Shown piece after piece: positions 42,886 to 52,658 of a stretch of DNA of 64,000 nt. The notes under the pieces are model-generated. The model was not told the origin of the DNA. It ran no database searches and saw only the letters and a list, made by a program, of their open reading frames with translations. Origin of the DNA: JAIYDJ01 sp031398695 (GTDB taxonomy: Bacteria; Pseudomonadota; Alphaproteobacteria; Rhodobacterales; Rhodobacteraceae); NCBI GenBank assembly GCA_031398695.1, contig JANNNU010000127.1, forward strand, positions 15,623 to 79,622, written 5' to 3'. The position numbers and the translations under genes are program-made. Positions within the stretch are counted from its first letter, which is position 1. Each line of letters starts with the position of its first letter.

Positions 42886-44232
42886 ATGAACCGGACGATG
42901 ACAAGCGTCGCAGCCTTGGGCGTCGCAGCCTTGGGCGCAGCCCTGCTGGGCAGCGCAGCCGCCGCGCAGGCAACGAAGTTCGAATACTGGTATGGCCTGT
43001 CGGGCGATCTGGGCGAAGTGGTGCAGGCGACCTGCACCCGCTTCAACGAAAGCCAGGATCAGTACGAAGCCGTTTGCGTCGGCCAGGACAGCTATGACGC
43101 CGCCGTGCAGAACACCATCGCCGCCTTCCGCGCCGGTCAGCACCCGACGCTGGTGCAGTCGTTCGACGCCGGCACCGCAGATCTGATGCTGTCGGGCGAA
43201 TTCTACCCGGTCCAGCAGATGATGAAGGATTTCGATATCGAGATCGACTGGTCGAACTACTTCCCCGGCATCGCCAACTACTACGCCGCCTCGACCGGCG
43301 AGCTGTTCTCGATGCCGTTCAACTCATCGACCCCGATGTACTACTACAACGTCGACCAGCTGACCGCCGCCGGGATCACCACCGCGCCCGACACGTGGGA
43401 GCAGATGGAAGAGGCGTTCAACGCGCTGAAGGCCAACGGCTCGGCCTGCCCGATGGCCTATGCGCCGGGGGTCTGGATCGACATGGAACAGTTTTCGATG
43501 GTCCACAACGTTCCGGTCGCGAGCAACGACAATGGCTATGCCGGGCTGGACACCGAGGTGCTGTTCAACAGCCCGCTGCACGTCAAGCATATGGAAAACA
43601 TCAAGCGCTGGCTGGACGAGGGACTGCTGCAGCTGCGCACCACCCAGTCGGGCGTGCCGGCGCGTGATGCCTTCCTGTCGGGCGAATGCGCGATCTTCTT
43701 CTCGTCGATCGCCGACCACGCCACCGTGGGCAAGCTGGCCACTGAAGGCTTAAACTGGGAAGTCGCGATGATCCCGCATTATGCCGACTATCCGCGCCAC
43801 AACACGGTTGTGGGTGGGGCGTCGAACTGGGTTCTGTCGGGCAAGACCGAAGAGGAATACCGCGCGGCGGCCGCCTACCTCGCCTTCCTCGCCACGCCCG
43901 AAGAAGAAGAATTCTTCGTGTCGAACACCGGCTACATCCCGGTGACCAAGGGCGGCTATGATGCTCTGCTGGCCAAGGGGTTCTACGACGCCGCTCCCTA
44001 CAAGAACCGCGATCTCGCGCTGAAGTCGCTGAACTTCACGCCGCCGACCAACCTGACCCGTGGCATCCGTCTGGGTGGCATGATCCAGATCCGGTCGGAG
44101 TGGGTCAACGAGGTCGACGCGGCCCTTGCCGGCCAGAAGACCATGAAGGAAGCGCTCGACACCGCAGCCGAACGGTCGAACGCGATCCTCGCACGCTTTG
44201 CCAAGACCTACGAAGGCAAGACGTTCCCGTAA
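42886..44232 (+). CDS. ugpB: Glycerol-3-phosphate ABC transporter substrate-binding protein
   Basis: 448 residues with a signal peptide ending near AAAQA and mature start TKFEYWYGLSGDLGEVVQAT; KFEYWYGLSG is typical of UgpB. SFDAGTADLMLSGEFYPVQQ, FNSSTPMYYYNVDQL and GGASNWVLSGKTEEE follow. Periplasmic receptor for sn-glycerol-3-phosphate or glycerophosphodiesters. GGGAG precedes the ATG at 42886. An 11-bp-stem hairpin separates it from ugpA. Confidence 0.92.
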   Translation: MNRTMTSVAALGVAALGAALLGSAAAAQATKFEYWYGLSGDLGEVVQATCTRFNESQDQYEAVCVGQDSYDAAVQNTIAAFRAGQHPTLVQSFDAGTADLMLSGEFYPVQQMMKDFDIEIDWSNYFPGIANYYAASTGELFSMPFNSSTPMYYYNVDQLTAAGITTAPDTWEQMEEAFNALKANGSACPMAYAPGVWIDMEQFSMVHNVPVASNDNGYAGLDTEVLFNSPLHVKHMENIKRWLDEGLLQLRTTQSGVPARDAFLSGECAIFFSSIADHATVGKLATEGLNWEVAMIPHYADYPRHNTVVGGASNWVLSGKTEEEYRAAAAYLAFLATPEEEEFFVSNTGYIPVTKGGYDALLAKGFYDAAPYKNRDLALKSLNFTPPTNLTRGIRLGGMIQIRSEWVNEVDAALAGQKTMKEALDTAAERSNAILARFAKTYEGKTFP

Positions 44233-44246
44233 GGTTTGATCCAAGA

Positions 44247-44277
44247 ACCGGGCGGCGGCTATTGGTCGCCGCCCGGT
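44247..44277 (+). terminator. Hairpin between ugpB and ugpA
   Basis: ACCGGGCGGCG (44247-44257) pairs perfectly with CGCCGCCCGGT (44267-44277) around a 9-base loop, followed by GATTTT. It probably stabilises the ugpB message or attenuates transcription into the permease genes. Confidence 0.7.
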
Positions 44278-44303
44278 GATTTTCTGCGACCGGGGGTCAC
44301 GAC

Positions 44304-45185
44304 ATGCGCCGCGCCTATTTCAACAACAACTGGGTCGCAGCGCTGATGGTCGCCCCGCAGCTGATCATCATCTTCGTCTTCTTCTACTGGCCGACCAGCC
44401 AAGCGGTCTATTGGGCGTTCACGCTGGAACAGCCCTGGGGCGGCGGCAACACCTGGGTCGGGTTCGACAATTTCCGCGCCGTTTTGGGCGATCCGGTCTA
44501 TTGGCAGTCCGTTCGGGTGTCGATCATCTTTGCGCTGTCCTCGACGGCGATCGCGATGGCGATGGCGCTGGTGCTGGCCGTGTTCGCCGACCGGCAACTG
44601 ACCGGCTTCAAGGCCTATCGGATCGGCATGATCTGGCCCTATGCGGTGGCGGCCCCGGCGGTGGGTCTGGCGTTCCGGTTCGTGTTCAACCCCAATGCGG
44701 GTCTTTTTTCCTACATCAATTCGGTCGTGCCCGATCTGTGGAATCCGACGCTGAACGGCAATCAGGCGCTGCTGATGGTCATCATCGCGGGCGCATGGAA
44801 GCTGGTGTCCTATAACTTCATCTTCTTCCTCGCGGCGCTGCAATCCATTCCCCGGTCCCTGCTGGAGGCCAGCGCGATGGACGGCGCGCGCGTGCTGCGG
44901 CGGATGCGCGATGTGCAACTGCCACTGATGGCGCCGACGTTCTTTTTCATTCTGGTGATCAACATCACCGACAGCTTCACCGACAGCTTCGGCATCGTCG
45001 ACACGCTGACCAATGGCGGGCCGGCGCGGGCGACCGACCTGATGGTCTACAAGATCTATTCCGACGGCTTTCGCGGCTTCGATTACTCTGGCGCGGCCAC
45101 CCAGTCGATCATCCTGATGCTGTTGGTGATCGCGCTGACGTTTGTCCAGTTCCGCTATGTCGAGCGGCGCGTGCATTACACCTGA
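44304..45185 (+). CDS. ugpA: Glycerol-3-phosphate ABC transporter permease
   Basis: 293 residues, six membrane helices, starting MRRAYFNNNWVAALMVAPQL, with EAA loop LLEASAMDGARVLRRMRDVQ and FVQFRYVERRVHYT at the C-terminus, typical of UgpA. It forms the inner-membrane channel with UgpE. Ten bases separate it from ugpE. Confidence 0.92.
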   Translation: MRRAYFNNNWVAALMVAPQLIIIFVFFYWPTSQAVYWAFTLEQPWGGGNTWVGFDNFRAVLGDPVYWQSVRVSIIFALSSTAIAMAMALVLAVFADRQLTGFKAYRIGMIWPYAVAAPAVGLAFRFVFNPNAGLFSYINSVVPDLWNPTLNGNQALLMVIIAGAWKLVSYNFIFFLAALQSIPRSLLEASAMDGARVLRRMRDVQLPLMAPTFFFILVINITDSFTDSFGIVDTLTNGGPARATDLMVYKIYSDGFRGFDYSGAATQSIILMLLVIALTFVQFRYVERRVHYT

Positions 45186-45195
45186 GGGCAAAGAG

Positions 45196-46125
45196 ATGAT
45201 CGAACGCACCCCCGCCCTGAACATCGCGACCCATGCGATCCTGCTGTTCGGTCTTTTGCTGCTGCTGATCCCGATGTGGATCATCTTCGTCGCGGCCACC
45301 CACGACCTGCAAACCGTCAACACCGCGCCGATCGAGTTTTTGCCGGGCGACCAGTTGCTGGTGAATATCGCCGAGGCATGGGCGCGGTCGGACTTCGCGA
45401 CAAAGTTCCTCAACACATTCATCGTGGCTTTCGGCGTCGTGCTGGGCAAGATCACGCTGGCGGCGATGACCGCCTTTGGCATCGTGTTCTTCAACCACCG
45501 CCTGCGGATGCCGATCTTCTGGCTGGTGTTCATCACCCTGATGCTGCCGCTCGAGGTGCGAATCGTGCCGACCTACGCGGTGGCGGCCAACGCGCTGACG
45601 CCGTTTCAGACAATTCTCGATGTGACGGGCATCAGCTGGCTGATCCAGCAAGTGTCAGGGGTCGAGGTCGCGCTGGAATGGAACCTTCTGAATTCCTACA
45701 CCGGCCTGATCCTGCCGCTGGTCGCCACGGCCACCGGCACCTTCCTCTATCGCCAGTTCTTCCTGACGATCCCGGATGAACTGGTCGAGGCCGCCAAGAT
45801 GGACGGCGCCGGTCCCTTGCGGTTTTTGTGGCAGATCCTGATCCCGCTGTCGCGCACCAACATCGCGGCACTTGCGACGATCATGTTCGTCTATTCGTGG
45901 AACCAGTATCTGTGGCCGCTGCTGGTGATCACGGACCGTGCGAACTACGGAATGGTCGTGGTCGAACTGTCGAACCTGATCCCCGATGCAATCACCACGG
46001 GCGGCGGCGTGCCGACCTGGCATCTGGCGATGGCCGCGAACCTTCTGGTGATGATCCCGCCGATCCTCGTCGTCATCTTCATGCAGCGCTGGTTCGTGCG
46101 CGGTCTGATCAACACCGATAAATAG
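45196..46125 (+). CDS. ugpE: Glycerol-3-phosphate ABC transporter permease
   Basis: 309 residues. MIERTPALNIATHAILLFGL starts the first of six membrane helices; the EAA loop is LVEAAKMDGAGPLRFLWQIL; YSWNQYLWPLLVITD and a QRWFVRGLINTDK end are typical of UgpE. The start at 45196 follows GGGCAAAGAG; the earlier in-frame codons lie inside ugpA. Nine bases precede ugpC. Confidence 0.92.
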   Translation: MIERTPALNIATHAILLFGLLLLLIPMWIIFVAATHDLQTVNTAPIEFLPGDQLLVNIAEAWARSDFATKFLNTFIVAFGVVLGKITLAAMTAFGIVFFNHRLRMPIFWLVFITLMLPLEVRIVPTYAVAANALTPFQTILDVTGISWLIQQVSGVEVALEWNLLNSYTGLILPLVATATGTFLYRQFFLTIPDELVEAAKMDGAGPLRFLWQILIPLSRTNIAALATIMFVYSWNQYLWPLLVITDRANYGMVVVELSNLIPDAITTGGGVPTWHLAMAANLLVMIPPILVVIFMQRWFVRGLINTDK

Positions 46126-46134
46126 GAGCCTGCC

Positions 46135-47244
46135 ATGGCCAAGATTTCCATCCGCGACGTGCGCAAGTCCTATGGCAAGGATCAGGTGGTGCACGGCGTC
46201 AACCTCGAGATTGCCAACGGCGAATTCATCGTGATCCTCGGCCCGTCGGGATGCGGCAAGTCCACCCTGCTGCGGATGATCGCCGGGCTGGAATCGATCA
46301 CCGCAGGCCAGATCGCGATTGCCGATACGGTCGTGAACGATCTGGAACCGCGCGAGCGGGGCTGTGCCATGGTGTTCCAGAACTACGCACTTTATCCGCA
46401 CATGACCGTGGCCGAAAACATCGGCTATGCGCTGAAGGTCGCGGGCGTGGCAAAGAAGGAACGGCTGGCCCGCGTGGCCAACGTCGCGTCCTCGGTAGGG
46501 TTGGGCGATTATCTCGACCGCCGCCCGGGCCAGTTGTCGGGCGGCCAGCGCCAGCGCGTCGCCATGGCGCGCGCCATCATCCGCGAACCGCGCGTGTTCC
46601 TGTTCGATGAACCGCTGTCGAACCTTGATGCCAAGCTTCGGGTCCAGATGCGCCACGAAATCCGCCGGATTCACAACCGGATCGCGGCCACGTCGGTGTT
46701 CGTCACGCACGACCAGCAGGAAGGCATGACGCTGGCAGACCGGCTGGTGGTGATGAACAAGGGCGTGATCGAACAGGTCGGCACCCCGTCCGAGATCTAC
46801 GACCACCCGGCGTCCACCTATGTCGGCGGCTTCATCGGCTCGCCTGCGATGAACTTCCTGTCGGGGCAGGTCGACCGGGGCACATCTTCGGTCAAACTCG
46901 CCAGCGGCGACCGGATCGCGATCGCCCCTGCGGTGGCGGGCCGCCACCACGGTCGGTTGGTGCAGATCGGCGTGCGACCCGAAGCGATGATGATGGTGCC
47001 GGCTGGCGAAGGGACGCTGGACGCCCGCTTCGAATTCGTCGAGGAGCTGGGCGCAGGCCGCCTCTATCACCTGATGTTCGAAGACCTGACGCTCGCCGTG
47101 CTGGCCGGCGACCGCCAAACCCTGACGCCCGGCACCCCGGTGGGCTTGCATATCCCGGCCGCCGCCGTTCATCTGTTCGATGCCGATACCGGCAAACGAG
47201 TCGAGGCGGTCTCCTTGGCCATCGTGGAACAGGTTCCGGCCTGA
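46135..47244 (+). CDS. ugpC: Glycerol-3-phosphate ABC transporter ATP-binding protein
   Basis: 369 residues with Walker A GPSGCGKST, Q-loop VFQNYALYPHMTV, signature LSGGQRQRVAMARA, Walker B VFLFDEPLSNLDAKLR, H-loop FVTHDQQEG, and a TOBE domain (LVQIGVRPEAMMMVPAGEG). It powers the UgpBAE importer. It ends one base before the TTG start of the following permease gene. Confidence 0.93.
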   Translation: MAKISIRDVRKSYGKDQVVHGVNLEIANGEFIVILGPSGCGKSTLLRMIAGLESITAGQIAIADTVVNDLEPRERGCAMVFQNYALYPHMTVAENIGYALKVAGVAKKERLARVANVASSVGLGDYLDRRPGQLSGGQRQRVAMARAIIREPRVFLFDEPLSNLDAKLRVQMRHEIRRIHNRIAATSVFVTHDQQEGMTLADRLVVMNKGVIEQVGTPSEIYDHPASTYVGGFIGSPAMNFLSGQVDRGTSSVKLASGDRIAIAPAVAGRHHGRLVQIGVRPEAMMMVPAGEGTLDARFEFVEELGAGRLYHLMFEDLTLAVLAGDRQTLTPGTPVGLHIPAAAVHLFDADTGKRVEAVSLAIVEQVPA

Positions 47245-47245
47245 C

Positions 47246-48133
47246 TTGCCCTTGACACCAAACCTGCGGGCCACCGGTCTGATGATCGGGGCCTTCGTGA
47301 TCTTTTCCGCGATGGCGATCCTCGCCCGGTCGATCAGCGACGCAATCCCCGTCATCCAGATGGTGCTGGTCCGTCAGGCGCTGTCGATGGTACTGCTGGC
47401 CCCGCTGTTCTGGCGGCAACGCCAAGACATCGCCAGACCCCGCCGTCTGGGACTGCACGCCCTGCGCGGCGCGACGATGGTCGGCGGCATGGTCTGCGGG
47501 CTGTCGTCGGTGATCCTGATCCCGTTGGCCGATGCGACGGCGATCCAGATGGCCGAGGTGATCCTGGCCACCGCGCTGGCTGCCCTGATCCTTCGCGAAC
47601 CGGTCGGCTGGCGGCGCTGGACGGCGACCTTCGTCGGCTTCGTCGGGGTAGCGATCATGGTGCGCCCGTTCGGCGCGGGCGTCGATCCCTATGCCTGGGT
47701 GGCATTGTTGGGGGCCGTCTTTGGCGCGGTCAACATGGTGATTCTGCGCTTGGGGGCGGACAGCGACCGGATCGAGACTGTGCTGTTCTGGCAGAACATG
47801 GTGGTGCTGGCGCTGGTCACCCCGGTCGCGCTGTGGGTCTGGGTCACGCCGACCCTGTTTCAGGCAGCCATTCTGGCGGTGATGGCCGTGACCTTCACGC
47901 TGGGCATGTGGCTGATGACCTCGGCCCTGCGTCTGGGCGAAACCTCGGCGCTGGCCCCGTTGCACTATCTGCGGCTTTTGATGATGGCCGTGGCGGGCTG
48001 GTTCATCTATGCCGAGGTGCCCAGCCTTGCCACGGTGCTTGGCGCGGTTCTGGTGCTGGGCGCTGCGACCTACACGATCAGCCGCAACGCCGCGCGCAAG
48101 GTGCCGCAATCCCCCGCGACTACCCTGCCCTGA
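47246..48133 (+). CDS. DMT-superfamily (EamA) transporter
   Basis: About 295 residues in two five-helix EamA repeats: GLMIGAFVIFSAMAILARSI, DATAIQMAEVILATALAALI, and in the second half FTLGMWLMTSALRLGETSAL and APLHYLRLLMMAVAGWFIY. Drug/metabolite transporter of unknown substrate. No ATG precedes the first helix outside ugpC, so a TTG at 47246, right after the ugpC stop, is the likely start; ATG 47282 would remove 12 residues. Probably co-transcribed with ugp. Confidence 0.8.
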   Translation: MPLTPNLRATGLMIGAFVIFSAMAILARSISDAIPVIQMVLVRQALSMVLLAPLFWRQRQDIARPRRLGLHALRGATMVGGMVCGLSSVILIPLADATAIQMAEVILATALAALILREPVGWRRWTATFVGFVGVAIMVRPFGAGVDPYAWVALLGAVFGAVNMVILRLGADSDRIETVLFWQNMVVLALVTPVALWVWVTPTLFQAAILAVMAVTFTLGMWLMTSALRLGETSALAPLHYLRLLMMAVAGWFIYAEVPSLATVLGAVLVLGAATYTISRNAARKVPQSPATTLP

Positions 48134-48148
48134 CCGCCAATCCTAACG

Positions 48149-48979
48149 TCAGACCGCGCGCAACCCCAGCAAGGCCCGCGCCTGCGCCGGGGTCGCCACC
48201 GGGCGACCATATCTCTCGCAGACCTGCGCCGTCCGCGCGACCAGCGCCGCATTCGACGGGGCAAGCGTGTCGCGGTCCAGCCGCACGTTGTCCTCCAGCC
48301 CCGTGCGCGCATGGCCGCCCGAGGAGATTGCCCAGTCGTTCAGCACCGCTTGGCTCGGCCCGATGCCCGCCGCACACCACGGTGCGCCGGGAAACAGCCG
48401 GTTGACCGTCTTGATGTAGAAGTCGAACACCTCGCGGTCGGCGGGCATCGCGTTCTTGACCCCCATCACGAACTGCACATAGGGCAAGTCCTGGATCTGC
48501 CCCGCCTTGTGCATCGCCGCCGCCTTGAAGATGTGCGACAGATCAAACGCCTCCACCTCGGGTTTCACGTCATGCGCCAGCATTTCGGCCGCCAGCCAGT
48601 CCACCAGATCCGGCGGGTTTTCATAGACGCGCGTCGGAAAGTTGTTCGACCCCACCGACAGGCTCGCCATATCGGGCCTGAGCGGCAGCATCCCCCCTCG
48701 CGCCTGCCCGGCCCCCGACCGACCGCCCGTCGAGAACTGGATGATCATCCCGGGGCAGTGCTGCCGCACCCCTTCTTGCAGCCGCGCAAACTTTTCGGGG
48801 TCCGACGAGGGCGTCTGGTCGGCGTTGCGCACATGGGCGTGCACGATCGTAGCGCCCGCTTCAAATGCGGCATGGGTGCTCTCCACCTGCTCGGCGACCG
48901 AGATCGGCACGGCGGGATTGATTTCCTTGGTGGGCAGCGACCCCGTGATGGCCACGCAGATGATGCAGGGGTCGCTCAT
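48149..48979 (-). CDS. Beta-keto acid cleavage enzyme (BKACE, DUF849)
   Basis: 276-residue TIM barrel of the Kce/BKACE family: CVAITGSLPTKEINPAVPIS, the zinc-ligand pair HAHVRNADQTPSSDP (His47, His49), IQFSTGGRSGAG, and WCAAGIGPSQAVLNDWA. BKACEs condense a beta-keto acid with acetyl-CoA, yielding acetoacetate and a new acyl-CoA. As the last gene of an operon that should make 3-oxoadipate, it may convert 3-oxoadipate and acetyl-CoA to succinyl-CoA and acetoacetate. The family is seen in sequence; this substrate is inferred. Overlaps the upstream dioxygenase stop by 4 bp. Confidence 0.88.
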   Translation of the reverse strand: MSDPCIICVAITGSLPTKEINPAVPISVAEQVESTHAAFEAGATIVHAHVRNADQTPSSDPEKFARLQEGVRQHCPGMIIQFSTGGRSGAGQARGGMLPLRPDMASLSVGSNNFPTRVYENPPDLVDWLAAEMLAHDVKPEVEAFDLSHIFKAAAMHKAGQIQDLPYVQFVMGVKNAMPADREVFDFYIKTVNRLFPGAPWCAAGIGPSQAVLNDWAISSGGHARTGLEDNVRLDRDTLAPSNAALVARTAQVCERYGRPVATPAQARALLGLRAV

Positions 48980-49827
48980 TTCGCCGGCGCCAGCACGAAG
49001 TCATGGTCCACGTGATAGGTCGTGCCCGCATCCGTCACGGTGGGCTGGAACTTTGCCATCAGGCTGGCCTTGACGCCAAAGACCGCGTCCGAGGCGATGT
49101 AGGGATCATCGGGATCGAAGATGTGGGTCACCAACGTCTCGAAACCGGGGGCCGAGATGATGTAATGCAGGTGCGCGGGTCGGTACGGGTGCCGGCCCAA
49201 CGCGTGCAGCAGTTGTCCGACAGGGCCGTCATCCGGGATCGGATAGAACTTGGGCTTCACCCCCTTGAACCAGTATTCCCCGGCGTCGTTGGTGCGAAAC
49301 ACCCCGCGCAGGTTGAAGTCCGGCTGCAGACCCTTTTGCTGCACGTCATAGAAACCCTCGTCATTGGCCTGCCACACGTCGATCTTCGCCCCCGCAATCG
49401 GCGCGCCGTCGGTGCCGAGGATCCGGCCGCGCACCGTCATTGGCTCGCCCTTCTGGTCAAGACAGATGTCGGCGCCCAGTGGCAATTCCGGCGCGTCTGC
49501 CACGTGGAACGGCCCCAGCACCGTGCTTTCCGACGCCCCCGACGGTTTGCGGTTGTTGATCGCGTCGACCAGCATCGACACGCCCAGCACGTCCGACAAC
49601 AGGATGAACTCCTGCCGCCAGTCGGTGCAGGTATGCCCGGTGCGCGTCAGGAACTGGATCGCGGCCATCCATTCGTCGGTCGTCGGCTCGATCTCCTTGA
49701 CGGCCGCGTGCAGATGGCGGGTGATGACGGCCATCACCGCGGCCAATCGCGCGTCCTGTGCTGCGGCGTTGCGGCTGACGACGACCTCGGCCGAGGTGCT
49801 TTCGGTAAAGTAGCCTTGTTCGGTCAT
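48976..49827 (-). CDS. Intradiol ring-cleavage dioxygenase (hydroxyquinol 1,2-dioxygenase-like), copy 1
   Basis: 283 residues with the non-heme Fe(III) ligands of intradiol dioxygenases: Tyr160 (EGFYDVQ), Tyr195 (KFYPIPDDGPVG), His219 and His221 (RPAHLHYII). The N-terminal helical domain has TRTGHTCTDWRQEFILLSDV. Spacing closely matches hydroxyquinol 1,2-dioxygenase (Tyr164, Tyr197, His221, His223). It would open hydroxyquinol to maleylacetate. A second intradiol dioxygenase lies at the other end of the same operon. Five bases separate it from the monooxygenase gene. Confidence 0.88.
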   Translation of the reverse strand: MTEQGYFTESTSAEVVVSRNAAAQDARLAAVMAVITRHLHAAVKEIEPTTDEWMAAIQFLTRTGHTCTDWRQEFILLSDVLGVSMLVDAINNRKPSGASESTVLGPFHVADAPELPLGADICLDQKGEPMTVRGRILGTDGAPIAGAKIDVWQANDEGFYDVQQKGLQPDFNLRGVFRTNDAGEYWFKGVKPKFYPIPDDGPVGQLLHALGRHPYRPAHLHYIISAPGFETLVTHIFDPDDPYIASDAVFGVKASLMAKFQPTVTDAGTTYHVDHDFVLAPAK

Positions 49828-49832
49828 GGGGG

Positions 49833-51587
49833 TCACCGTGCCAGAATTGCGGTCAGAACCCGGCGCAGATCGCCGGCCGGGTCGGGGGATACGGCATCGG
49901 CCCGCCAACAGACATGCTGGTCGGGACGGACGAGGACGATGCCGCTGTCGCGGGTTTCGCGGGCGCGTGCCCAGTCGCCAGTGTGGTCCATCACCGCGCG
50001 GCGCGGGCCGATCAGATGGGTGCGGATCGGCAGGCCCAATTCCGCGCCGACCATGGCCGCCGCTTCGACCCACGCCTCGCCACCGATACCGGTGAACAGG
50101 GTGAACTGGCCCTTGCCCGACAGATCGAGCGTCGAATGCTTGCCCCCCTTGCCATCGAACAGCCAGACATGCGGGATCCGCGCGCCGGGCCAGGTGGTCG
50201 GTGCATAGTGCAACTCGGCATCCTGCGGGAAAGCCGGTTCGGGCGCACCATCCGTGACGACAGCGGCTGATTTGTAGCGCTGGTTCATCTCGACGCCGTG
50301 GCAGTCGAACTCGTATTTCTTGAACGCGATGGCCTGCCGCAACGCCTCGCGCTGCGCCTCGGCCTCGGGGCCCGCGTCGCATCGCTTGTCCATGTTCTGC
50401 TGCATCACCACCGGATCGACCGAGTCCGTCAGGCCCAAAGCCTGGAAGATCGGGCCGAATTCGCCGATGGACTGGTTGGCGCGGGTGACGATCTGCTTGG
50501 CGACCGGCGCGCGTTCAGACGAGTAGGTGTCGAGCAGACCCTGCCCGGCTTGACCTTTCACGACATGGGCCAGCTTCCATGTCAGATTAAACGCATCCTG
50601 AATTGAGGTATTCGAACCTAACCCGTTCGAGGGCGGGTGGCGGTGCGCCGCATCCCCCATCACGAACACCCGGTCGGTCTGCATCCGGGTCGCGTGCACG
50701 TTGTTGACCGTCCAATAGCTGATGCCGGTCATTTCGATCTCAATCTCCGGGTCGCCGACCAGGCTGCGGATGATCGTCTTGGCTTGTTCGTCGGTCAACT
50801 CGGGCCGCGGCTGCGTGATGTCATAGCCCCACACGATCAGCCACTGGTTCCAGGGCCGGATCATGCGCACCAGCCCCATGCCGATACCGCCGACGTTCGA
50901 CCCCGGCTGAAGCACCCAATACAGCACGCTCGGCCGGTGCGCGACATAGCGCGACAGGTCCATCTTGCACAGCAGGTTGATCGACCCCGCCACGCCCATC
51001 TGCCCCTCCAGCGGGATGCCGGCATGTTCGGCCACGAGGCTGTTGCCGCCATCCGCGCCCACCAGATACTTCGACCGCACGGTGAACTCTTTTCCCGTCA
51101 GCCGGTCCAGCACCGTCGTCGTCACCCCGTCCGCATCCTGGACATGCGCACGGTATTCGCACGACATCCGCGCTTGCGTGCCGCGCGCGCAGGCGGTCTT
51201 GAACAGCAACGGCTCCATGAACGTCTGTGGCAGGTCGTTCATCCGGGTCGGCGAGGCGATCAGATGCGCGGCTTGGCTGTGCGGTGCCATGCCCCAGCTC
51301 TTCATGCGCCCCAATTCTTCCCCGGCGAGGCTTTCGCAGAACACGTTCTCGCCCATCAGCTCCTTGTCGACCGCGTGCATGTAGGCCTCGGCCTCCACCT
51401 CTGGGCCAAGGTCCCGCAGCACCTCCATGGTGCGTTGGTTGGTGATGTGGGCGCGCGGGCTGTGGGCCAGCCAGCGATAGCGGTTGATCGCTATGTTCTC
51501 GACGCCGTAAGACGACAGCAGGGCGGCGGTGGCCGACCCCGCCGGGCCGGTGCCTACGATCAGAACGTCGGTGGTGATGTCAGCCAT
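49833..51587 (-). CDS. FAD-dependent aromatic monooxygenase (TfdB/PheA-like phenol hydroxylase)
   Basis: 584-residue class A flavoprotein hydroxylase: GTGPAG at 12-17, SPRAHITNQRTMEVLRDLG, the DG motif YLVGADGGNSLVAEHAG, the GD motif RVFVMGDAAHRHPPSNGLGS, and a C-terminal thioredoxin-like extension ending in GIVLVRPDQHVCWRAD. Size and motifs match 2,4-dichlorophenol 6-monooxygenase and related phenol or resorcinol hydroxylases. It probably adds a ring hydroxyl, feeding hydroxyquinol or hydroquinone to the dioxygenases. Cytoplasmic; substrate unknown. Confidence 0.88.
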   Translation of the reverse strand: MADITTDVLIVGTGPAGSATAALLSSYGVENIAINRYRWLAHSPRAHITNQRTMEVLRDLGPEVEAEAYMHAVDKELMGENVFCESLAGEELGRMKSWGMAPHSQAAHLIASPTRMNDLPQTFMEPLLFKTACARGTQARMSCEYRAHVQDADGVTTTVLDRLTGKEFTVRSKYLVGADGGNSLVAEHAGIPLEGQMGVAGSINLLCKMDLSRYVAHRPSVLYWVLQPGSNVGGIGMGLVRMIRPWNQWLIVWGYDITQPRPELTDEQAKTIIRSLVGDPEIEIEMTGISYWTVNNVHATRMQTDRVFVMGDAAHRHPPSNGLGSNTSIQDAFNLTWKLAHVVKGQAGQGLLDTYSSERAPVAKQIVTRANQSIGEFGPIFQALGLTDSVDPVVMQQNMDKRCDAGPEAEAQREALRQAIAFKKYEFDCHGVEMNQRYKSAAVVTDGAPEPAFPQDAELHYAPTTWPGARIPHVWLFDGKGGKHSTLDLSGKGQFTLFTGIGGEAWVEAAAMVGAELGLPIRTHLIGPRRAVMDHTGDWARARETRDSGIVLVRPDQHVCWRADAVSPDPAGDLRRVLTAILAR

Positions 51588-51590
51588 CGG

Positions 51591-52658
51591 TCACTCCTTG
51601 GGTTTGTCGGCAGAGCGGGCCGACCGCACCGCCACCAGTCGGCGGCGGATCGGAAACAGCTGGATGCCGGTTTTGTCAGAGAAAAGCCCCCACAACCCGT
51701 GCGGGGCGAACAACATGATGACGATGCCGAGCACACCCAGCGCCATCAGGTAGATCGAGCCATAGTCGGCGAAGAAGGATTGCAGCAGGAAGAAGATCAG
51801 CACGCCGATTATCGGCCCCTCGATGGTGCCGATCCCGCCGATGACGACGATGAAGATCACGTAGGCCGTCCAGTCGGTGACGGCAAAGGCGGCATCCGGG
51901 CTGATCCGGCCTTTCTGCAGATAGATAAGGCCCCCTGCGAGGCCGGTCCCGAAGGCCGCCGTCAGAAACACCACCCATTTCATTGTGCCCGCATCGACGC
52001 CCACCGCGCGAGCCGCCACCGCATTGTCGCGCACCGCCGCCAGCGCGAGGCCCCGTTTGGTGCGCAGCAGCCAGTAGATGCCGCCAATCGTCGCCACGCA
52101 CAAAGCCAGCGCCAGCCAATAGGCAAGGATATCCCGCGCCGCAGCCGACCGCACGCCAAACAGCGCCTCGATCCCCGCCTGCCCCCACATATCGCCCGAA
52201 GCCTCTCGCGGCAGCGACGTGCCGGTGCCGCCCCCCACCGCCTTCCACTGCGCGACCGACAGCCGCACCACCTCGGCCACCACCCATGTCCCGATCGCGA
52301 AATAAGCCCCCGCCAGCCGGAAGGCGAAGAACGCCGTCGGCACCGCCACCAGCAGCGACACCACGCCAGACAGGATCAGCGCCGCCACCGGGTCCCACCC
52401 GAGCAGGATCGCCGCGCCGAACATCGCATAGCCGCCCAGACCCACGAACGCCTGTTGCCCGACCGACACGAGGCCCCCATAGCCCGCCAGCAGGTTCCAG
52501 AACTGCGCCAGCACCAGCATCGTCAGGATGAAGAACAGGTCTTGGATCAACCCGCGCGAGGCGAATGCAGGCAATGCGATCAGTACCCCGATCAGCACGA
52601 CCCCCGCAATCCCGGCGATGGTGGACGACGTGGTGCGGGTTTCAACGCGGTACGCCAT
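51591..52658 (-). CDS. livM: Branched-chain amino acid-type ABC transporter permease LivM
   Basis: 355 residues with about nine membrane segments; LLAGYGGLVSVGQQAFVGLG and FAVTDWTAYVIFIVVIGGIG are LivM hallmarks. The start at 52658 (MAYRVETRTT) overlaps the livH stop by one base (TGATG). In this operon the importer most likely carries an aromatic or dicarboxylic acid rather than amino acids. Confidence 0.9.
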   Translation of the reverse strand: MAYRVETRTTSSTIAGIAGVVLIGVLIALPAFASRGLIQDLFFILTMLVLAQFWNLLAGYGGLVSVGQQAFVGLGGYAMFGAAILLGWDPVAALILSGVVSLLVAVPTAFFAFRLAGAYFAIGTWVVAEVVRLSVAQWKAVGGGTGTSLPREASGDMWGQAGIEALFGVRSAAARDILAYWLALALCVATIGGIYWLLRTKRGLALAAVRDNAVAARAVGVDAGTMKWVVFLTAAFGTGLAGGLIYLQKGRISPDAAFAVTDWTAYVIFIVVIGGIGTIEGPIIGVLIFFLLQSFFADYGSIYLMALGVLGIVIMLFAPHGLWGLFSDKTGIQLFPIRRRLVAVRSARSADKPKE